Source: Bacteroidales bacterium (lineage in GTDB: Bacteria; Bacteroidota; Bacteroidia; Bacteroidales; UBA10428). Taken from it: a stretch of 64,000 bases of DNA. The first letter of the stretch is position 1. Each line of letters begins with the position of its first letter. Position numbers and translations under genes: made by a program. Positions 47,190-57,700 of the stretch are shown here, in pieces. A model generated the notes under the pieces. It saw only the letters and a program-made list of their open reading frames with translations. It made no database searches and had not been told where the DNA came from. The stretch is from the NCBI GenBank assembly GCA_016926235.1, contig JAFGOZ010000692.1, forward strand, positions 13,125 to 77,124, in the 5' to 3' direction.

Positions 47190-47402
47190 AGAAAAGGTTG
47201 TGCATTATGAAAATATATTATTCAGCAAAGTTAGGTTTTCGCTTTTAGTAATTGGCTTTTGATTAGCTAAATAAATATTATATAATTATTTGTAACAACT
47301 AATGCTACTCCTTAACTTTAGCCTTAGCCTTAGCTTTTGCCTTACTACTCCCTATTCATATTATTCGTGCCTTCTTCACTAAATTATGTAACTCAATTCC
47401 TC

Positions 47403-47410
47403 TATATTTG
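47403..47410 (+). promoter_or_regulatory. -7 promoter box TATATTTG of the MFS gene
   Basis: TATATTTG ends only 9 nt before the ATG at 47420, so the transcript would be almost leaderless. The in-frame TTG at 47408 lies in the box and is not the start. Confidence 0.5.
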
Positions 47411-47419
47411 CATGCGAAA

Positions 47420-48628
47420 ATGAGGAATATTTCTGCAAATATTACAAAACTATACTTCGTTAAGATTGCAAAATGGTTTATGCTTTTTATGCCCATTATT
47501 GTGCCCTTTTACAAAGACAATGGCCTTGATGCTAAAAATGTTTTTGCTTTACAGGCTGTATATTCTATAGCTGTAGTGATCCTGGAGATACCATCCGGAT
47601 ACATAGCTGATGTGTGGGGCAGAAAAAAAACAATTGTAGCAGGTAGTTCGTTAGGTTTTTTTGGTTTTTTAGTTTATTCGCTATCGGGAGGCTTTTATGG
47701 ATTTCTTCTCGCAGAAATCATTCTTGGTTTTGGACAAAGTCTGATTTCGGGAGCCGATTCTGCTATTCTTTATGATTCATTATTAGAAATTAAGAAAGAA
47801 AACCAATATACCAAAATGGAAGGCAGGATAACAGCTATAGGAAATTTTGCTGAAGCTATTGCCGGAGTAATTGGAGGAATTTTGGCAACAATAAGTCTTC
47901 GCACTCCCTTTTATTTTCAAACCGGTGTTGCTTTTTTGGCTGTGCCTGCATCTATTATGCTAATTGAACCTCATCAACATAAACTCCAGGTGGGTATAAG
48001 TTTGCGGCATTTCTTTTCAATTATCCATTGGTGTTTATTCAAAAACATGAAAGTCAGGGATACGATCCTTTATTCTTCCATTATAGGAACATCTACACTC
48101 ACTATGGCATGGTTTGTACAATTTTATTTTCAACAGGTGAATATCCCTCTGGCATTTTATGGTATATTATGGCCAGGATTGAATATGCTGGTGGGTATCA
48201 CTTCATTATATGCATATAGATTGGAATTACAACTTGGACAGAAAAGAACTATATTACTTATCTTACTATCATTGATAGCTATTTATATCTCACTTGGATG
48301 GATCCATTCTTTCTGGGGAATTTCTTTACTGGTAATCTTTTATCTTGTACGTGGCATCGCCACCCCTATCTTAAAAGATTATATTAATCGTCTTACGGAA
48401 TCAAAGATACGTGCAACTGTATTATCGGTTCGAAGTTTTGTAATCCGAATATTCTTTGCCATTTGTGGTCCAATTTTGGGTTGGATGACTAGTAAAATTT
48501 CCCTGGCATATGCCCTCACAAGCGCTGGAATTGTTTTCTTAATTTCGGGAGGAATTTTTGCTTTGCTATTACTTTTTAAAAAACGCAGTGGAGACTCTTA
48601 TTTCAGTTCCAGCTCAAGTCCGTCATAA
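47420..48628 (+). CDS. MFS transporter
   Basis: A 402-aa inner-membrane protein with about 12 hydrophobic helices and the MFS signature GYIADVWGRKKTIVAGS between helices 2 and 3. Similar proteins are drug or sugar exporters; substrate unknown. I use the ATG at 47420 rather than the upstream TTG. Its Ser-rich 3' end overlaps the convergent metallo-hydrolase gene by 31 nt. Confidence 0.88.
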   Translation: MRNISANITKLYFVKIAKWFMLFMPIIVPFYKDNGLDAKNVFALQAVYSIAVVILEIPSGYIADVWGRKKTIVAGSSLGFFGFLVYSLSGGFYGFLLAEIILGFGQSLISGADSAILYDSLLEIKKENQYTKMEGRITAIGNFAEAIAGVIGGILATISLRTPFYFQTGVAFLAVPASIMLIEPHQHKLQVGISLRHFFSIIHWCLFKNMKVRDTILYSSIIGTSTLTMAWFVQFYFQQVNIPLAFYGILWPGLNMLVGITSLYAYRLELQLGQKRTILLILLSLIAIYISLGWIHSFWGISLLVIFYLVRGIATPILKDYINRLTESKIRATVLSVRSFVIRIFFAICGPILGWMTSKISLAYALTSAGIVFLISGGIFALLLLFKKRSGDSYFSSSSSPS

Positions 48629-49362
48629 GCCAGAAAAACATTTTCAGGCAATTCCTTCTGAACTTTATCATGTAAACCCATTTGATGCCCAATGTGAGTT
48701 ATTGCGGCTTGTTCAGGCTTTATTCTTAAAATCTCATCCAAAGCTTCGTCCAGGCTAAAATGAGAATAATGCTTCTCTTTACGTATTGCCCCGAGAATTA
48801 AAAGCTTTAATCCATTCAGTTGTTCCCTTGTTGAATCAGGAATAAGGCTTACATCTGTAATATACGCCAAATTGCCTATTCGAAAACCCAGTATTGGTAG
48901 ACGATTGTGCATTATTCTTAGAGGAAGGACATCCAAACCGTTGATTGAAAAAGGCTTTTCATTTATAATATGCATATTTATTTGAGGAACACCAGGATAT
49001 TTTCGCTCAGCAAACACATACTCAAACTCGCGGGTAAGCGCTCTCCGGACACGTTCTTCTGCATATATGTCCATAGGTTTTTCTTGTTTAAAGTTAAATG
49101 CCCTTATATCATCAAGTCCTGCTGTATGATCTTTATGCTCATGGGTAAAAATAACTGCCTCAAGATGTTTGGTCCCCGCCCGAAGCATTTGCATCCGAAA
49201 ATCAATGCTTGTATCAATGATTATGTTCATGTTATCAACTGACACCAATAAGGATGAACGCAACCTGTTATCTTTTGGATTTCGCGATGTACAAACATCG
49301 CAACTACAGCCAATTACTGGAATTCCCTGTGAAGTACCTGTTCCTAAAAAATTTACTTTCAT
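48598..49362 (-). CDS. Metallo-beta-lactamase-fold phosphodiesterase (PhnP-like)
   Basis: A 254-aa MBL-fold hydrolase. The start at 49362 is chosen because the protein then begins MKVNFLGTGTSQGIPVIGC, the standard opening of PhnP-like phosphoribosyl cyclic phosphodiesterases, and leaves a short leader below the promoter box. Zinc ligands: HEHKDH, later a GHQMGLHD-type His. Cys-rich CSCDVC near the N-terminus may bind a structural metal. Likely a cyclic phosphodiesterase of unknown substrate; no phn genes are near. Confidence 0.87.
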   Translation of the reverse strand: MKVNFLGTGTSQGIPVIGCSCDVCTSRNPKDNRLRSSLLVSVDNMNIIIDTSIDFRMQMLRAGTKHLEAVIFTHEHKDHTAGLDDIRAFNFKQEKPMDIYAEERVRRALTREFEYVFAERKYPGVPQINMHIINEKPFSINGLDVLPLRIMHNRLPILGFRIGNLAYITDVSLIPDSTREQLNGLKLLILGAIRKEKHYSHFSLDEALDEILRIKPEQAAITHIGHQMGLHDKVQKELPENVFLAYDGLELELK

Positions 49363-49392
49363 CAACTCTTGTTTTTCAAGCATCTATAGGTA

Positions 49393-49400
49393 CAAAAGTA
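49393..49400 (-). promoter_or_regulatory. -7 promoter box TACTTTTG of the MBL-fold gene
   Basis: TACTTTTG on the minus strand. It leaves a leader of about 24 nt to the ATG at 49362, but only about 3 nt to the in-frame ATG at 49383. Confidence 0.5.
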
Positions 49401-49491
49401 GCAAATAAATAGGAAGTGTTCTATTATAAACTTTTAAACACAATGTGGAACAAAAGTTTAAAACCTTCACAACCCTTATCACTTTTAATTG

Positions 49492-49499
49492 TATTTTTG
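49492..49499 (+). promoter_or_regulatory. -7 promoter box TATTTTTG of the methyltransferase gene
   Basis: TATTTTTG fits TAnnTTTG, 29 nt before the ATG at 49528. Confidence 0.5.
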
Positions 49500-49527
49500 A
49501 AACAAAAAATCCTGCAGATCTAAAAAT

Positions 49528-50244
49528 ATGAATGGGAAACTCTATCTAATACCTACTCTGCTTGGAGAAGATGAATCAGTTATTGACTGGGTAATTCCTC
49601 TGAATGTTAAAAATGTTGTAAACCAAATTTCACACTACATTGTTGAAAATGAACGAACTGCAAGGAGATACCTCCTCAAAATAGGATATAAAACACCTAT
49701 AGATAGTACCTGTTTTTATGTATTGAATAAGCATACGAAAGATGAAGAAATAGCTGAGTTTTTAAAACCTGCATTAGAGGGTATGCATTTGGGATTACTA
49801 TCAGAAGCCGGAGTTCCTTGTGTCGCCGATCCTGGCAATATCATTGTGCGTCTTGCACATTTGAGGAATATTTTAGTTGAACCTCTTACAGGTCCATCTT
49901 CGATTATTTTAGCGCTTATGGCTTCCGGTTTTAACGGACAGAATTTTTCATTTCTGGGATACCTGCCCATTGATAAAGCTGAAAGGATACGAAAGATAAA
50001 ACATTTGGAAGCATTGTCCTTAAAGGAAAACCAGACACAGATATTTATCGAAACCCCCTTTCGTAATCAAAAGCTTTTTGAGGATATTGTTAACAATTGC
50101 AATCCAGCAACTCTGTTATGCCTAGCTTGTAATATTTCGTTGCCCTATGCGTTAATAAAAACAAAAACTATCAGTGAATGGAAGAAAAGTAATCCCGACT
50201 TGAATAAAAAACCTACAGCATTCTTGATTTACAGGGATAAATAG
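49528..50244 (+). CDS. SAM-dependent methyltransferase (tetrapyrrole-methylase/RsmI-like)
   Basis: A 238-aa protein with the tetrapyrrole-methylase fold: SEAGVPCVADPGNIIVRLA and PLTGPSSIILALMASGFNGQNFSFLGYLP match RsmI, which 2'-O-methylates C1402 of 16S rRNA. The N-terminus lacks the typical LYVVATPIGN opening (it reads KLYLIPTLLGED), and length is shorter than RsmI (about 285 aa), so this is a Bacteroidota RsmI-like paralogue rather than a sure RsmI. Confidence 0.83.
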   Translation: MNGKLYLIPTLLGEDESVIDWVIPLNVKNVVNQISHYIVENERTARRYLLKIGYKTPIDSTCFYVLNKHTKDEEIAEFLKPALEGMHLGLLSEAGVPCVADPGNIIVRLAHLRNILVEPLTGPSSIILALMASGFNGQNFSFLGYLPIDKAERIRKIKHLEALSLKENQTQIFIETPFRNQKLFEDIVNNCNPATLLCLACNISLPYALIKTKTISEWKKSNPDLNKKPTAFLIYRDK

Positions 50245-50267
50245 AATTCGCATTCATCAGCATAGAA

Positions 50268-50558
50268 CTACTTCACCACCATTTCCTTCACCAATTCCTT
50301 CCCTGCTCTCTTATTCATTTCACTTATCAATCCTTCGCGTAACATCATAAGTTCGTGACGAGCAACGGATGAATTTAAATAAACGAACAAGGTCCCCTCT
50401 TTAATAAAAATTCTTTTGGTATATCTTGCCATCGTTTTGCCTACAATTTCTTCCCATTCCTTTACCAGACTTACCTCCGAAAGCTTATCCTCGATGTGGC
50501 TATCCTTAACAAACTCTTTTAATAAATCACTTATTTTTTGGGTATTGCTTTTACGCAT
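50268..50558 (-). CDS. DUF721 (DciA-like) protein
   Basis: A 96-aa protein of the DUF721 family, related to the helicase-loading factor DciA (LVKEWEEIVGKTMARYTKRIFIKEGTLFVYLNSSVARHELMMLREGLI). It follows recF, the usual Bacteroidota arrangement, 65 nt after it, with a heptanucleotide repeat between them. A replication role is inferred from the family. Confidence 0.85.
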   Translation of the reverse strand: MRKSNTQKISDLLKEFVKDSHIEDKLSEVSLVKEWEEIVGKTMARYTKRIFIKEGTLFVYLNSSVARHELMMLREGLISEMNKRAGKELVKEMVVK

Positions 50559-50593
50559 TGCAATTGGTTTATAGGCTATTTGCTATTACTATT

Positions 50594-50628
50594 CATTATT
50601 CATTATCCATTATCCATTATCCATTATT
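50594..50628. repeat. Heptanucleotide tandem array, five CATTATC/T units
   Basis: Five contiguous 7-nt units (CATTATT, CATTATC x3, CATTATT) at the 3' end of recF, covering its stop codon. Confidence 0.85.
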
Positions 50629-51712
50629 CCAAAGGAATCTTAAATATGTTGTGTTCAATCTTCAATTGCCTTAAAATGTTGTCCCACCTTTCCTGATCTG
50701 TGTCAGTGATAAAAATTTGGCCAAAATTATCATCGGCAACCAATTGAACAATTTGCGTTACCCGCTCATTGTCAAATTTATCAAAAATATCATCCAATAG
50801 CAAGATCGGATTGAATCCGTTGACTTTTTTAATGAAATCAAATTTGGCCAATTTCAGGGCTACCAGAAATGTTTTTTGCTGCCCTTGCGATCCAATCTTC
50901 TTTATTGGATTATCACCCAATTTCAGTATTAAATCATCCTTATGGATACCTGTTGTAGTATATTCCAATATTCTGTCTTTCTGAACTGATGCAGACAATA
51001 AGTTACGAAAACTATCCTGCTGTAATTGTGATTCATAAGCCAAAGCCACTTTTTCATTTCCTTTGGATATAAAGTCATAGTACTTTTGAAAAATGGGCAC
51101 CAGTTTTTCTGAAAAATCCTTACGGCATTTATAAATCCTCTCACCCAATGGAATTAACTGATCATCCCAAATTTCAAGGCTTGCAGCATCAAACTTGCCC
51201 GACCGGTTGAAATTTTTTAACAAAACATTTCGCTGTGTCAGGGCATGGTTATAATTTATGGTATTATTTAAATATTTTTTATCGTATTGTGAGATTACTG
51301 CATTTAGAAATTTGCGTCTTTCTTCGCTTCCTTCCAGGATAAGACTGCTATCAGCAGGCGAAATCATGACTATAGGCAATAGACCGATATGTTCAGAAAG
51401 TTTCTGATATTCTTTTTTGTTTCGCTTGAATTGCTTTCTTTTATTTCTTTTTATCCCACAATATATCTCTTCTTCCTCTCCATCCTTTTCAAAATATCCC
51501 TGGATAACAAAAAAATCTTTTTCATGCTGAATATTCTGCGAATCAACTGTATTGAAATAACTTTTTGACATGGAAAGGTAATGAATTGCATCTAGCAGGT
51601 TCGTCTTTCCCACGCCATTATTTCCTACGAAACAGTTGATTTTTGATGAAAATTCCAGTTCTGCCTGTTCATAATTTTTAAAGTTTAAAAGATTTATTGA
51701 CTTCAAGTACAT
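50624..51712 (-). CDS. recF: DNA replication and repair protein RecF
   Basis: A 362-aa SMC-like ATPase that loads RecA at gaps with RecO and RecR. Walker A GNNGVGKTN at residues 30-38, signature SQGQQKT, and Walker B LLLDDIFDKFD are visible; the length is typical. It heads a unit with DUF721. The TPR-ribH pair is divergent, a neighbourhood common in Bacteroidota. dnaA, dnaN and gyrB are not here, so this is not the classic origin region. Confidence 0.97.
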   Translation of the reverse strand: MYLKSINLLNFKNYEQAELEFSSKINCFVGNNGVGKTNLLDAIHYLSMSKSYFNTVDSQNIQHEKDFFVIQGYFEKDGEEEEIYCGIKRNKRKQFKRNKKEYQKLSEHIGLLPIVMISPADSSLILEGSEERRKFLNAVISQYDKKYLNNTINYNHALTQRNVLLKNFNRSGKFDAASLEIWDDQLIPLGERIYKCRKDFSEKLVPIFQKYYDFISKGNEKVALAYESQLQQDSFRNLLSASVQKDRILEYTTTGIHKDDLILKLGDNPIKKIGSQGQQKTFLVALKLAKFDFIKKVNGFNPILLLDDIFDKFDNERVTQIVQLVADDNFGQIFITDTDQERWDNILRQLKIEHNIFKIPLE

Positions 51713-51728
51713 ACATCATCCTTTTCAG

Positions 51729-51736
51729 CAAAAATA
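51729..51736 (-). promoter_or_regulatory. -7 promoter box TATTTTTG of recF
   Basis: TATTTTTG on the minus strand, 17 nt before the ATG. Confidence 0.5.
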
Positions 51737-51798
51737 GGGATTGAGATTATATTCTAATAAATTTTCATTCATTTATTTCAATTTTTTGTTAAAAGGAT

Positions 51799-51806
51799 TA
51801 CTTTTG
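51799..51806 (+). promoter_or_regulatory. -7 promoter box TACTTTTG of the TPR-ribH unit
   Basis: TACTTTTG fits TAnnTTTG, 30 nt before the ATG at 51836. Confidence 0.5.
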
Positions 51807-51835
51807 CGGATATTTTATTAAAACTATAATAAGAA

Positions 51836-52525
51836 ATGGCAGCAAATAAAAAAGGTGAACAAGGCGGTATTGAAAACATTGAACATGCGCTTTCCAGGAC
51901 CGAACAACTAATCGAGAACAATCAGAAAACTGTTACGATTGTTTTTATTGTAATTCTTGCAATTGTAGCCGGATTTCTGGGAGTTAAAAAATATTACATA
52001 GGTCCCAAAGAAAAAGAAGCACAAGAACAAATGTTTATGGCAGAAAAGTACTTTGGCATGGACTCAATAAGACTTGCCCTGGAGGGTGATGGTAACTACC
52101 TTGGGTTCCTTGACATTCGTGATGAATATAAGATTACAAAATCAGGAAAACTCTCCAACTATTATATTGGAATATGCTATTTGCGTATGGGTGATTATGA
52201 AGAAGCGATCGATTACCTTAAAAAGTATAAGACAAAAAGTAAAATTATTGGGCCTATAGCAGCCGGAGCTATTGGTGATGCATATGTTGAACTTGATGAA
52301 CTCGAAGAAGGTTTATCATACTACCTGAAAGCTATCGATAAAAATGATAATGATTTTACGGCGCCATTGTATATGATGAAAGCAGGTCTTGTATACGAAG
52401 AATTGGGTGAGTATGATGAAGCACTAAAACTCTATGAGAAGCTTGAACTTGAATACCCATTTACTTCACAAGGAAGACAAATTAACAAATATATTTCAAG
52501 GGTAAAAGTAAAACTTAACAGCTAA
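51836..52525 (+). CDS. Membrane-anchored TPR protein (YfgM-like)
   Basis: A 229-aa protein with a charged cytosolic N-terminus, one membrane helix (about residues 39-58, TVTIVFIVILAIVAGFLGV), then a TPR domain outside (GDYEEAIDYLKKYKTKS, ELEEGLSYYLKAIDKN, GEYDEALKLYEKLELEYP). YfgM-like proteins assist envelope protein folding. It is the upstream partner of ribH by 14 nt, a pairing that recurs in Bacteroidota. Confidence 0.85.
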   Translation: MAANKKGEQGGIENIEHALSRTEQLIENNQKTVTIVFIVILAIVAGFLGVKKYYIGPKEKEAQEQMFMAEKYFGMDSIRLALEGDGNYLGFLDIRDEYKITKSGKLSNYYIGICYLRMGDYEEAIDYLKKYKTKSKIIGPIAAGAIGDAYVELDELEEGLSYYLKAIDKNDNDFTAPLYMMKAGLVYEELGEYDEALKLYEKLELEYPFTSQGRQINKYISRVKVKLNS

Positions 52526-52539
52526 CCCTTAAATTATAA

Positions 52540-53100
52540 ATGGCCACAAATCTAAAGAATCTTTCCGATTACAGGAGTAGTGATGTCCCCTCGGCTGAAG
52601 ATATGACATTTGGCATTGTTGTCTCTGAATGGAATGAAGAAATTACCAATGCTTTATTTCAGGGAGCCTATAACACCCTTATAAAACACGGTGCTGAAGA
52701 AGAAAATATTACAACCATAACCGTACCCGGTAGTTTTGAACTAATTCATGGTGCTAAAATATTGCTTGACAACTATTCCCTGGATGCAGTAATTTGCCTT
52801 GGCTGCGTTATAAAAGGTGAAACACCACATTTTGACTATATATGCCAGGGTGTAACCCAGGGATTGGCAGCCCTTAATGCAAGTGGGCTTACCCCTGTAA
52901 TATTTGGTGTACTTACCACAAATGACCTGCAACAAGCAAAAGACCGTGCAGGAGGAAAATACGGAAACAAAGGCGATGAAGCGGCAGTAACAGCTATCAG
53001 AATGGCGGAAACCGTGATTGAAAATTACATGCCACAAGATGACTGGACTGACGAGGAAGGAAACGGGATTTTTGATTCAGATGGTATTCACTTTAACTGA
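52540..53100 (+). CDS. ribH: 6,7-dimethyl-8-ribityllumazine synthase
   Basis: A 186-aa lumazine synthase, which condenses 5-amino-6-ribitylaminouracil with dihydroxybutanone phosphate, the penultimate step of riboflavin synthesis. Motifs: [41 protein letters not shown] with catalytic His97, [11 protein letters not shown]. It runs a little past the usual end with an acidic tail. Its last 13 nt overlap the convergent response regulator gene. Confidence 0.97.
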   Translation: MATNLKNLSDYRSSDVPSAEDMTFGIVVSEWNEEITNALFQGAYNTLIKHGAEEENITTITVPGSFELIHGAKILLDNYSLDAVICLGCVIKGETPHFDYICQGVTQGLAALNASGLTPVIFGVLTTNDLQQAKDRAGGKYGNKGDEAAVTAIRMAETVIENYMPQDDWTDEEGNGIFDSDGIHFN

Positions 53101-54263
53101 AAGCCTGCCACAAAATAAAGATTACCTAAATTCTTCAAAATCTGTTCAATACTTTTCTTCAGAATTTCTTTTTGTTCTACAAAAGAAAGCTTTTGTCCCG
53201 AGATAAACAGCTGTTCAAAACTCCGTTCATCAAACTCCATCATGATGTTATTAGGAATCAGGAACAGAGAATCATTGGCAGACATTTTAAAATCTTTCAC
53301 TGTTGCAACCGGCCCGTCAATGTTTAAATTTGGATGTGTAAGCTTTTCAGCACTGAACAGGATCGTGTTATTATTATTATTTATAAAAACAGGCATATTT
53401 AAAGATGAATAATTCAATATCCTGTTTCCCCTTTCCACTCTTAAAATAGCCAGGTTCATATTGATCAGCAAATGAGCGAGATCACTTGTCTCTGCAAGAT
53501 TGAAGAGGTAATTATATAACTTATACAGAATATCCTCTGGTCGCGCATTTTCCATCTCACAAAGCAACCTTTGAAAATACACCATTCCGAGAATATTGAG
53601 GATACTAGCACCTGGGTCCGTACTATCACTGTGCATAAACATCATCCATATATCCTCTTTTCTAAAATAGGCTGTATAAGGATGCGGAGCACCTTCCTGT
53701 AAATGTATCAATGTAAAATAGTCGCTAAAGAACTGATGGGCCTTATCATCTGAAATTTCGAATGACTCTTTTATTGAATGAAAGAAAAATGAGTGAATTT
53801 GTGACTCAGCTTCATCTTTAATATCAATGCTTGCACTGGAAAGCACCTCTGATTCCTCTCCATTCAGCTTTTGCATTTTTTTATACTTATACAGCCCGGT
53901 AAATGTTTTTACCCTCGAGAGTAATTCAATGCGATTAAAAGGTTTTGGAATATAGTCATCAGCACCTGCCTTAAATCCCCTGACTCTTGAATCTTTATCC
54001 TCAAGGGCCGTAACAAGAAGTACTGGAATATCTTTCAGTCTTTCTTCACTTTTAATTTTTTCACAGATTTCAAAACCATCCTGACCAGGCATCATAACAT
54101 CCAAAAGTATAAGGTCAGGATTATGTTCTTTGGCCAATGCCAAAGCCTGGTTACCATTTTCAGCTAACAGCATGTCATATTCATCGCTATCCAAAGTAGC
54201 CTCCAGAAGAAGTCTTCCTACACGTTCATCATCAACAATTAATATTTTTGGACGTGATGCCAT
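53088..54263 (-). CDS. Response regulator with degenerate SpoIIE/PP2C-like output domain
   Basis: A 391-aa protein. Residues 5-125 are a receiver domain with Asp11/12, phospho-acceptor Asp55 (LLDVMMPG) and conserved Lys (YIPKPF). The C-terminal part follows the pattern of SpoIIE-type phosphatases ([17 protein letters not shown] where active ones have GAFMSMLG, then [12 protein letters not shown], then DSLFLIPNN) but lacks the metal-binding Asp residues, so catalytic activity is doubtful. It may act by protein contact. No kinase is adjacent. Confidence 0.78.
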   Translation of the reverse strand: MASRPKILIVDDERVGRLLLEATLDSDEYDMLLAENGNQALALAKEHNPDLILLDVMMPGQDGFEICEKIKSEERLKDIPVLLVTALEDKDSRVRGFKAGADDYIPKPFNRIELLSRVKTFTGLYKYKKMQKLNGEESEVLSSASIDIKDEAESQIHSFFFHSIKESFEISDDKAHQFFSDYFTLIHLQEGAPHPYTAYFRKEDIWMMFMHSDSTDPGASILNILGMVYFQRLLCEMENARPEDILYKLYNYLFNLAETSDLAHLLINMNLAILRVERGNRILNYSSLNMPVFINNNNNTILFSAEKLTHPNLNIDGPVATVKDFKMSANDSLFLIPNNIMMEFDERSFEQLFISGQKLSFVEQKEILKKSIEQILKNLGNLYFVAGFQLK

Positions 54264-54743
54264 GCTGTTTCCGCTTAATGAAAGGGTAAAGATAACATTT
54301 ATCCCTTCAAACTAAAAAATATTATTAATTATTTAAAACTGATATTGTTGTTGGCTATCAGTTATATGTATTCAGCTTTCGCCCTTGCCATTTTCTTAGC
54401 CTTTACATTCTGCCTTTTCCCTTTTCCCTTTTCCTTTTTCCCCCTTTCCCATCTCCATATTTGAATTGAATAGTATTCAGGAGTCAGGAGTCAGAATACA
54501 GGAATAAAGTCTCGCTCTCTTCCCGCTACTGCTACCGCCACTCCTCTTCAACCTTCGTATCAGCCTTTTGCCTTTTGCCTTTTGCCTTTTCACTTTCACC
54601 TTCCAATTCTCATTTTACATTGTCCATTTTGCATTATATTCCGCCTTCATGTTTTTACATTTATTTAACCCATTTTTACATTCAGGAAAGAAATTAAGGA
54701 AGATAAAATAAATTATCGATAAAAAATGCTATATTAAGCCCTC
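54264..54743. other. 480-bp intergenic region rich in pyrimidine tandem repeats
   Basis: No gene. It contains CCCTTTT-type stretches (54411-54450), a direct repeat of AGGAGTC (54479-54492) and the GCCTTTT array at 54563-54590. No TAnnTTTG box was found for either neighbour. Confidence 0.7.
54563..54590. repeat. Heptanucleotide tandem array, four GCCTTTT units
   Basis: Four exact contiguous copies of the 7-nt unit GCCTTTT. Confidence 0.85.
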
Positions 54744-57700
54744 ATGAAACAATCGGTACTTAAGTCATTAATGAGGTTGTTTGCGATAGCCGCAAATATA
54801 AGCACAAGATCGGATGATCCGTCACATGCCCGTAGTATTGTTGCATCTTATCTTAAGCAACTTCTCAAGAATGAAGAGAACTCCCAGTACCTGACAATGT
54901 TTGACTATCATTTTCGTAATTTCAACAAGCGCAAACACAGTTATACTAATAAAAAAATATCCCTTTTCTCTGTAAAAGCTTTAATGATTTGCGAACAAAT
55001 AAATGAAGAGTTGCTTCAAACCCAAAAAGTACTAATTCTTCTTCAATTGCTCGAAGTCATTAACGAAGTTAAGGTTCAGAATGATAAAGAACTGGACTTT
55101 ATTAAAACGGTTGCTATTACATTCAAAATAGATATTACGGAATATCTTAACTGTAAATCTTTTGTATTTGATCAGATTGACAATTTTCAGCAAAAAGAAA
55201 AACTGCTTATTATAAACCAAAAAAAGCTTCCTCCTCAAAAGGATTTAAAACATATAAGTATTCCAAATTTCCCCGGAGAAATGAGGTTTCTGCATGTTTC
55301 GGTAACCAACACCTATATTTTTAAATATATTGGAGAGAGGGACCAGATCTATATTAACAACAGACTCATTTCACCTGGAAAGTCATACATAATGGACCGT
55401 GGTGCAGCCATCCGTAGTGTAAAATTTGAGCCTGTATACTACAGCGATATTGTAGCTAAATACCTTGAAGGCCAAATAAAGTATAAAATATCTTTTATTG
55501 CTGATAACATTTCATTTCAGTATAGTAATAGCGGTAATGGATTACATAATTTTAGCTTTGCTGCCGAATCAGGCAATCTCATTGGCATTATGGGAGGTAG
55601 TGGTGTAGGTAAATCCACACTGATAAATCTGTTGAACGGGAATATTAAACCAACATCAGGCCAGGTAGTTATAAATGGATATAACCTCCATGAAGAAAAG
55701 CATCACATGGGAGGTATTATTGGATTTGTTCCCCAGGATGACTTGTTAATTGAAGAGCTTACAGTATTGGAGAACCTCTATTACAGTTCGAGACTTTGCT
55801 TTGGGAATTCAACAAAACGTGAGGTTATTGATTTGGTAAACAAAATATTACATGATTTTGAACTCTATGACATTAAAGATCTTAAGGTAGGTAGTGTATT
55901 AAACAAATTTATAAGTGGTGGGGAACGAAAGCGGCTTAATATAGCACTTGAATTAATCCGCGAACCGGAAATACTGTTTGTTGATGAACCAACCACAGGG
56001 CTTTCATCAACAGACTCTGAAAATGTTATGGATCTGCTCAGGGAACTTACTCTTAAAGGGAAGCTCATTATTGTGAATATACACCAGCCCTCTTCCAATA
56101 TATTTAAATCACTCGACAAGCTTATTGTAATGGATAAGGGCGGATATCCGGTATACTTTGGAAATCCGGTAGAAGGTATAATCTACTTTAAAACAATAAC
56201 CGGTCAGATCAATGCCTCAGAAAGCGAATGTAATACATGCGGCCATGTTGAACCTGATGAGATTCTTGAAACCATTGAATCAAGACAGATAAATGAGCGA
56301 GGAGAAAATTCAAAAATACGGAGAGTATCACCGGAGGACTGGTATAAACTATTTACCAAATACATAAAGGACAAACTAAATCTTAATAAAGAAAAACAAC
56401 CACTCCCGGAGGGACTTCTGAACTTACCAGGAAAAATAAAACAATTCTCAATTTATTTTCGTCGCAACTTAATGACAAAACTTAGCGACAAACAATACCT
56501 CCTGATCAGTTTGTTAGAAGCTCCTTTATTAGCGCTAATTTTAGGATATTTTACAAAACACAGGGTAGCCGGAAATGCATATCTCTTTAGTGAAAATGAA
56601 AACCTTCCTGCTTTCCTTTTTATGAGTATTGTTGTGGCACTCTTCATAGGAATGATGGTGAGTTCCGAGGAAATAATAAAGGACAGTAAAATACTTAAAC
56701 GTGAATCGTTCCTGAAATTAAGCCGGGCAAGCTATCTGCATGCCAAGATATTATATTTATTTGCCCTTTCAGCTATTCAATGTTTTATGTTTGTTTTGAT
56801 TGGCAACAGTGTACTGGAAATAAAAGGAATGGGACTACCCTTCTGGTTAATTTTGTTTTCAACTGCATGCTTCGCAAATATGCTTGGATTGAACATATCA
56901 GCAGGGTTACGGTCAGTTGTTGCCATATATATAACTATTCCTTTGTTATTGGTTCCTCAACTTCTTTTTAGTGGCTCAATAATTAAATTCGACAAGCTTC
57001 ACAGGATTGTAACTTCAGAATCACATGTCCCGTTAATTGGAAATATTATGGCTTCACGCTGGGCTTATGAGGCACTGATGGTTAAGCAATATAAAGACAA
57101 TGCATTTTTTAAGAACTTCTACCTGGTTGAGAAAAAAGCCAGCAATGCAGCATATGCTTTAAATTTTTACATTCCCGCTCTCGAGAGCAAATTGGAAAGC
57201 TCCTTCCATTATTTAAACGATTCTGCTAAAACAGAAGAAATTGATAAAGGTCTGATGATAGTGAGAAATGAAATGCAAAGAATAGCAGAAGAGATGCCTC
57301 AGTTTTCTTTTCCTTTGGCTGATCAATTAACCCCGGAAAGATTTAATGAAGATATCTTTGATCAATCAGTTGGTCACCTCGAATTTTTAAGAATCTTCTA
57401 TCGCTCACGCCTCGATGAAGCCATGATGGCAAAAGACCAGGCTATCCATGATTTTGAAGCCTCACTGCCTGAAGGGGTAAGTTTTTACGAGTATAAAACA
57501 AAATATCATAATGAGCGTATGGAATCGTGGGTGCTTAACAAGCAGGAAAAGAATAAAATAGTAGAATATAAGGGCAGGCTTGTTCAAAAAGCAGAGCCCG
57601 TATACCTGTATCCTGAATCATCTATTGGCAGGGCTCAGCTTTTTTCACCAGTTAAAAAGTTAGGCAGGCGATATTATGATACAATGACCTATAACGTAGG

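Larger units (their letters stand above)
47046..47419. other. 374-bp divergent intergenic region, sensor versus MFS gene
   Basis: No gene. It contains the sensor -7 box, a short 6-nt tandem stretch (TTAGCC units, about 47318-47342) and the MFS -7 box at its right edge. Confidence 0.65.

Noticed and set aside
50624..53100. Replication origin next to recF
   Set aside because: dnaA, dnaN, gyrB and clusters of DnaA boxes were not seen; recF is placed with DUF721 and ribH in this phylum without an origin.
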